A stretch of DNA of 64,000 nucleotides from Alkalicoccus chagannorensis DSM 18086 (lineage in GTDB: Bacteria; Bacillota; Bacilli; Bacillales; Salisediminibacteriaceae): the NCBI RefSeq assembly GCF_000429725.1, contig NZ_AUCK01000008.1, positions 93,122 to 157,121 of the forward strand. Direction: 5' to 3'. A model generated the notes under the pieces. It made no database searches. It was not told the origin of the DNA and saw only the letters and a program-made list of their open reading frames with translations. Shown in pieces: positions 58,991-64,000 of this stretch (the first letter of the stretch is position 1; each line of letters begins with the position of its first letter). The position numbers and the translations under genes are program-made.

Positions 58991-60229
58991 ATGACGAAAC
59001 AACGAGTGGTAGTGACAGGTTACGGAGCAGTAACTCCGCTGGGACTGAATGCGGAGACGAGCTGGGACGGGATCAAAAACGGAAGATCCGGCATCGATAC
59101 CTTCACGAAATATGAGAATGCAGACTTCCCTGCGAAAGTGGCAGGGGAGGCAGCGGATTTCGATCCTGCAGATTTTATGGATCCAAAAGATGCACGCAAG
59201 ATGGATCGTTTCACGCAATTTGCGGTTGCGGGAGCTGAGATGGCGGTGAAACATGCCGGTCTGGATATTAACGAGGATAACGCCTCACGTATCGGTGTCT
59301 GGATCGGATCCGGCATCGGTGGAATGGACACATACGAGAAGCAGTTCCGGCTTTATGAGAAACGGGGATACCGTCGTGTCTCTCCTTTCTTTGTACCAAT
59401 GCTGATTCCAGACATGGCTGCTGGACAGGTTTCTATCTCTCTCGGAGCAAAAGGCATTAACTCGTGTTCAGTGACCGCCTGCGCCTCCGGTGCGAATTCA
59501 ATCGGCGATGCGTACAAAGTCATTGAACGTGGGGATGCTGACGCGATGATTACTGGTGGAGCTGAAGCGCCGCTGACAGAAATGTCCTTTGCAGGATTCT
59601 GTTCCGCGCGTGCCCTTTCCACCAATCCCGATCCTGCAACAGCAAGCCGTCCATTTGATAAAGAACGGGATGGCTTTGTTATGGCCGAAGGTGCGGGAAT
59701 TCTTGTACTGGAATCCCTCGACGCTGCTCAGGCAAGGGGAGCGAAGATCTATGCTGAAATTACCGGATATGGAGCTACCGGGGATGCTTACCATGTAACG
59801 GCTCCAGCCCCGGAAGGTGAAGGTGCTGCCCGTGCCATGCAGCAGGCATTGGACCAGAGTGGAACAGCGCACGAAGAAGTAGACTACATTAATGCTCACG
59901 GTACCAGCACAGAGTATAACGATGCTTACGAAACAACAGCCGTAAAATCGGTTTTTCAGGATCATGCCTTCACATTGGCGATGAGTTCCACAAAATCGAT
60001 GACCGGTCACCTGTTAGGTGCTGCAGGTGCGGTGGAAGCCATTTTTGCAGTCAAAGCGATTGAAGACCAGCTTATGCCGCCGACCATGAATTACGAGAAC
60101 GAGGATCCTGCTTGTGATCTGGATAAAGTGCCCAACAAAGCACGCAGTGCCTCGGTGACGACAGTAATGAGTAATTCACTTGGATTCGGTGGACACAACG
60201 TGTCTCTCTTGTTTAAAAAATTCGTTTAA
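58991..60229 (+). CDS. fabF: 3-oxoacyl-ACP synthase II FabF
   Basis: A 412-residue KAS II that extends acyl-ACP with malonyl-ACP. Cys164 ([12 protein letters not shown]), His in NAHGTST and His in [10 protein letters not shown] form the Cys-His-His triad. AAAGGGG precedes ATG 58991. Shared promoter with fabH; terminator at 60309. Confidence 0.98.
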   Translation: MTKQRVVVTGYGAVTPLGLNAETSWDGIKNGRSGIDTFTKYENADFPAKVAGEAADFDPADFMDPKDARKMDRFTQFAVAGAEMAVKHAGLDINEDNASRIGVWIGSGIGGMDTYEKQFRLYEKRGYRRVSPFFVPMLIPDMAAGQVSISLGAKGINSCSVTACASGANSIGDAYKVIERGDADAMITGGAEAPLTEMSFAGFCSARALSTNPDPATASRPFDKERDGFVMAEGAGILVLESLDAAQARGAKIYAEITGYGATGDAYHVTAPAPEGEGAARAMQQALDQSGTAHEEVDYINAHGTSTEYNDAYETTAVKSVFQDHAFTLAMSSTKSMTGHLLGAAGAVEAIFAVKAIEDQLMPPTMNYENEDPACDLDKVPNKARSASVTTVMSNSLGFGGHNVSLLFKKFV

Positions 60230-60308
60230 TTCTATCTGAAGCAGCACTCTTCGGGAAAGAGGAGACTGTGATGTAATAAGTAGATAGGCAAATATCTCCA
60301 TTTGAGAT

Positions 60309-60352
60309 GACCCCCGAATGTTAGTCCAACAATCTAACATTCGGGGGTCTTT
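60309..60352 (+). terminator. Terminator after fabF
   Basis: GACCCCCGAATGTTAG (60309-60324) is perfectly complementary to CTAACATTCGGGGGTC (60334-60349), then TTTG. Confidence 0.85.
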
Positions 60353-60390
60353 GTGATGGTTCCAACGATTCTAGGCTCTAAAATAAATGT

Positions 60391-60657
60391 GGTTCTGAAA
60401 TATATGTTGGGGTGTGGAAACAACGTCTACGCCGATTTCCTTCGTTTTCGGCGGACGCTTGCCAAGGGGCTTGCCCTCAACTATCATTCGCGGAGCGAAT
60501 GAGGATTTTCGGACGGCGCTTGATCCCTCTGGCGTCGCCGCCTGTCACTTACGGAAACACTCGCATTTGTGTTTGTTTATCGTTTTTTTTAACATACCCT
60601 ATTTGAGGGAGTATCTTTAGATACCAGGGTGGTTACCCCAACAATTGACGTAGAACC
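60391..60657 (+). mobile_element. MITE-A copy 4 (267 bp, complete)
   Basis: Ends GGTTCTGAAATATATGTTGG (from 60391) and ACCCCAACAATTGACGTAG(AACC) (to 60657) are inverted repeats. Core GGCGGACGCTTGCC, CATTCGC/GCGAATG stem and CGGACGGCGCTTGA match copies 1 and 2. No clear target duplication is seen (ATAAATGT versus TACAAAGA). Confidence 0.75.
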
Positions 60658-60663
60658 TACAAA

Positions 60664-60722
60664 GAAGGCCGTCTCAACCAATCGGATGAGGCGGCCTTCG
60701 CAGCATCGTTCTGATGCTTTTT
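60664..60722. terminator. Two stem-loops between convergent fabF and LCP genes
   Basis: GAAGGCCGTCTCA (60664-60676) pairs with TGAGGCGGCCTTC (60687-60699), and GCATC (60703-60707) pairs with GATGC (60713-60717) followed by TTTTT. R1 copy f follows. Confidence 0.75.
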
Positions 60723-60747
60723 ATTCAATTTGTCAAAGAGTAGATGC

Positions 60748-60805
60748 CAGAGGAGAAAAACGGCGGCTTCGTGCGCTGCGCGGGAAGAAAGAAGAACCCT
60801 TTCCT
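60748..60805 (+). repeat. R1 intergenic repeat, copy f, 3' truncated
   Basis: CAGAGGAGAAAAACGGCGGC, TTCGTGCGCTGC and the stem GGGAAGAAAG...CTTTCCTTC; the rest of R1 is missing before the LCP gene end. Confidence 0.65.
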
Positions 60806-60857
60806 TCATTATTCAGCCTGAAGCACACTCCGCATCAGCTTTTTCGGCATGAAGGGG

Positions 60858-61916
60858 TTACTCACGGCCTGCGTGCGGCATTCGGTGATAAATCGAGGCA
60901 GATTCTTCCTCTGCTGATTCTGAAGCGGATGTTCCTTCTGCTTCAAAAAAGTCTGCCAGCACTTCAATGTTTGCCTCGAAATCCGGTTCGAGTACAGATC
61001 CAGCGTGCGAATGATAGTTATAGTCATACCCGCCTTCAGCAGGGATGGTTATCGTCTCGATATCTTCATCTCCATGGAGGAAAAAATCCCTTGTGTAGGA
61101 AATGAGCTGCTGATTGGACATGTTCGTCTGGAAGAACGGCTCCATTGAACCGAGGAGTTGAGGCACTCTGGAAACCCCGGAGAGTGTCATCAGCTCGTCC
61201 TGCAGGTTGCTCAGCATTTCCTGCTGCCGCTGGACACGGCCGAAATCATTGTTGCCGTCATTTCTGAATCTGACAAACTCCAGCGCTTCATCTCCGTCGA
61301 GGACATGCTCGCCTTCTTCAAAATCAATAAGAAGACCGCCGGCTTCATCCTCGTAGTACATATCCTCTTCCACCTCGACCTCAATGCCATCTGGAGCAAG
61401 GACATCAACGATCTGTGTGAACCCATCGAAGTTGACCTGCGCGTAATAGTGAAGTGGGAATTCGAAGTTTTCGTCAATAGTTTCCCTCAGCAGTTCCAGG
61501 CCGCCGTATGCATAAGCCGCATTCAGTTTATTGGAGCCTCGTCCAGGGATGTCAACATACATATCCCGCATCATGGAAGCAAGCTTTAGTTCGCCGTCTT
61601 CCGGATGATACTGCCCAATGAGAATCGTATCCGTACGACCTTCATCCGAATCATCGCCGACACCGATCAAGAGGAGATTAATGTGATCCAGCTCTTCTTC
61701 CTCGTCTTCTTCGGGATCTGCAGCGTCAAATTCAATGTCTTCGTTATTATCTACGGTTCCGCCCTCGCGTTCGATTTCTTCTATGGAAGCTTCTCTTGCA
61801 TTATCGAATTCATTTACTGCCCATGCTGCAAAGCCGACTCCGCCAAGTACGAAAATCAGTACCGTCAGCGTCAGGAACTTCAGCCAGAGAGGCAGAGCTT
61901 TTTTTGTTTTCCCCAT
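60858..61916 (-). CDS. LCP (LytR-CpsA-Psr) family protein
   Basis: A 352-residue membrane-anchored phosphotransferase that attaches teichoic acids or other polymers to peptidoglycan. One N-terminal membrane helix (about 10-32), an acidic linker, then the LCP domain (LLLIGVGDDSDEGRTDTILI, RGSNKLNAAYAYGG, FVRFRNDGNNDFGRVQRQQ with the lipid-phosphate binding Arg). ATG 61916 follows GAGGTG; the GTG at 61925 lies inside the site. The acidic linker (DPEEDEEEELD) fits a halophile. Confidence 0.92.
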   Translation of the reverse strand: MGKTKKALPLWLKFLTLTVLIFVLGGVGFAAWAVNEFDNAREASIEEIEREGGTVDNNEDIEFDAADPEEDEEEELDHINLLLIGVGDDSDEGRTDTILIGQYHPEDGELKLASMMRDMYVDIPGRGSNKLNAAYAYGGLELLRETIDENFEFPLHYYAQVNFDGFTQIVDVLAPDGIEVEVEEDMYYEDEAGGLLIDFEEGEHVLDGDEALEFVRFRNDGNNDFGRVQRQQEMLSNLQDELMTLSGVSRVPQLLGSMEPFFQTNMSNQQLISYTRDFFLHGDEDIETITIPAEGGYDYNYHSHAGSVLEPDFEANIEVLADFFEAEGTSASESAEEESASIYHRMPHAGRE

Positions 61917-62012
61917 CAGATTCACCTCAACAATAGTGATTATACCAGATGGAGATACGGATAGAGAATAGATTCTTGACGATTAATGAAAAAAAGAAGA
62001 AAGAAATGGAAA

Positions 62013-62034
62013 AGCGGAGCAGCGCACCGCTGAT
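62013..62034 (-). terminator. Possible terminator of trpS
   Basis: AGCGG (62013-62017) pairs with CCGCT (62027-62031) in the minus-strand transcript, followed by TTTTC. The stem is short. Confidence 0.4.
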
Positions 62035-62054
62035 TTTTTTGAATCGGCCGGACA

Positions 62055-63427
<1,373 letters not shown>

Positions 63428-63433
63428 GAGATT

Positions 63434-63462
63434 AGTATATCCGATTGCTGCAGGTTCTGCAA
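63434..63462 (-). promoter_or_regulatory. Promoter of the trpS T-box transcript
   Basis: On the minus strand TTGCAG (63457-63462), 17-base spacer and TATACT (63434-63439). Confidence 0.8.
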
Positions 63463-63475
63463 GGTGATACAGGTG

Positions 63476-64000
63476 CTAACTGCTCCAGATAAAAATCACA
63501 AAGCTGCTGATGACATAAAAGAGGACGACAAGAAACGCATTTGCAGCGTAAAAGAATTGAGGCTTTCTGTTTCTGATAAAGACGAACAGGATGAAGATCA
63601 TGTGCAGGATAATGACAGCGCCGGCGCTGATCAGCGTCGCAGGATGCACCTGCTCGAGAACCGCTCCCTCCAGGTATGCAAGATCAATGATGATCAGAAT
63701 CAGCAGATTGAATAAGTTGGATCCAAGGATATTTCCGAGGGCGAGGCGGTAATTCATGAGCTGAACAGCGACAAGGACAGTGACAAGCTCTGGCAGGGAG
63801 GTGGCGCCTGCCAGCAGGAAGGTTCCGATAAAGGTGGACCCAATGCCGGTAGCCGCCGCAATGCCATCCGCGCTGATAGACAGGAGTGAACCAGCTGCAA
63901 GGGTGATGAGGGCGGCAGCCGCAAAACCTTTCTTTGCTGTGGAGAGAGAAACAGCTTTATAGTCATCGGTGATTTCCTCCGTTGGCAGCCCGCTATTCTG
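63476..64000 (-). CDS. CaCA family cation (Na+/Ca2+ type) exchanger, 5' truncated
   Basis: The C-terminal 174 residues of a calcium/cation antiporter, open to the window edge (64000). The alpha-repeat motifs GATSLPELV and GNILGSNLFNL are present, with about five membrane helices. These proteins exchange Na+ or H+ for Ca2+; it could help with Ca2+ or salt in a halophile. Its stop lies 14 bases from the trpS promoter. Confidence 0.9.
   Translation of the reverse strand, partial: QNSGLPTEEITDDYKAVSLSTAKKGFAAAALITLAAGSLLSISADGIAAATGIGSTFIGTFLLAGATSLPELVTVLVAVQLMNYRLALGNILGSNLFNLLILIIIDLAYLEGAVLEQVHPATLISAGAVIILHMIFILFVFIRNRKPQFFYAANAFLVVLFYVISSFVIFIWSS

Noticed and set aside
60391-60657. Target-site duplication of MITE-A copy 4
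   Set aside because: Flanks ATAAATGT and TACAAAGA do not match, so no duplication is claimed for this copy.

Overview
The window looks like chromosomal DNA of a low-to-mid GC Gram-positive of the Bacillaceae. The evidence is the rng-rplU-prp-rpmA block, an L27 with the cleavable N-terminal extension, YhfI, YisL, a Med-like lipoprotein next to fabH-fabF, a tryptophan T-box before trpS, AGGAGG-type ribosome binding sites and the general gene repertoire. Secreted proteins are very rich in Asp, Glu and Asn, and a GH13 phosphorylase of the kind that handles glucosyl-glycerate or sucrose type compatible solutes is present. This suggests a moderately halophilic or haloalkaliphilic lineage; the exact species is inference. 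No rRNA or tRNA genes, CRISPR array, prophage or full insertion sequence was seen.

Layout. 1-1173: 3' end of a GH13 phosphorylase. 1.3-3.9 kb: rng, L21 leader, rplU, prp, rpmA and a terminator. 4.5-5.2 kb: YhfI-like hydrolase, then repeats (R1 and a 21-bp tandem array). 6.1-11.4 kb: pstS-pstC-pstA-pstB-phoU behind a PhoP box array, followed by an orphan response regulator without a phosphoacceptor Asp. 11.5-21.6 kb: mixed housekeeping and regulatory genes, including two EAL phosphodiesterases, isoaspartyl dipeptidase, pyrrolidone carboxylate peptidase and a probable selenoprotein at 19143-19880 with an in-frame TGA followed by a SECIS-like hairpin. 21.7-25.2 kb: a lipoprotein, a KamA-family radical SAM enzyme and an RpiR regulator. 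25.5-29.1 kb (minus): phnD-phnC-phnE-phnE with a second PhoP-like site. 30.7-33.9 kb (minus): a TAXI-TRAP transporter. 34.2-38.4 kb: MATE exporter, AraC regulator and a chemoreceptor. 38.6-43.8 kb: maltodextrin ABC transporter and its LacI-type regulator. 44.4-52.5 kb: rhodanese, small membrane proteins, dihydroxyacetone kinase dhaKLM, azlCD, ctaG and a Sco protein. 53.3-55.7 kb: molybdenum cofactor genes moeA-mobB-moaE-moaD. 55.9-60.2 kb: Med-like lipoprotein, DinB protein, fabH and fabF. 60.9-64 kb (minus): LCP protein, trpS with T-box, and part of a CaCA exchanger.

How it works together. Phosphorus supply (pst, phn) appears to be under PhoP. Maltodextrin uptake and a chemoreceptor share a LacI-type operator (TGCAAACGGTT). 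All four binding-protein-first transport operons carry a strong stem-loop between the binding-protein gene and the next gene, and all four binding proteins have Asn/Asp-rich tethers after the lipid-modified Cys. Molybdenum cofactor genes and the selenoprotein point to redox metabolism beyond simple aerobic growth.

Intergenic DNA is unusually rich in short repeats: R1 (about 140 bp, placed directly after terminator T-tracts, with a conserved hairpin), two families of MITE-like elements with terminal inverted repeats and 8-bp target duplications (one nested inside the other, both inside an R1 copy), and R3 (a GAGGCTGGGACAA repeat with a long terminator-like stem). The two strongest discovery candidates are the selenoprotein and the nested mobile repeats.
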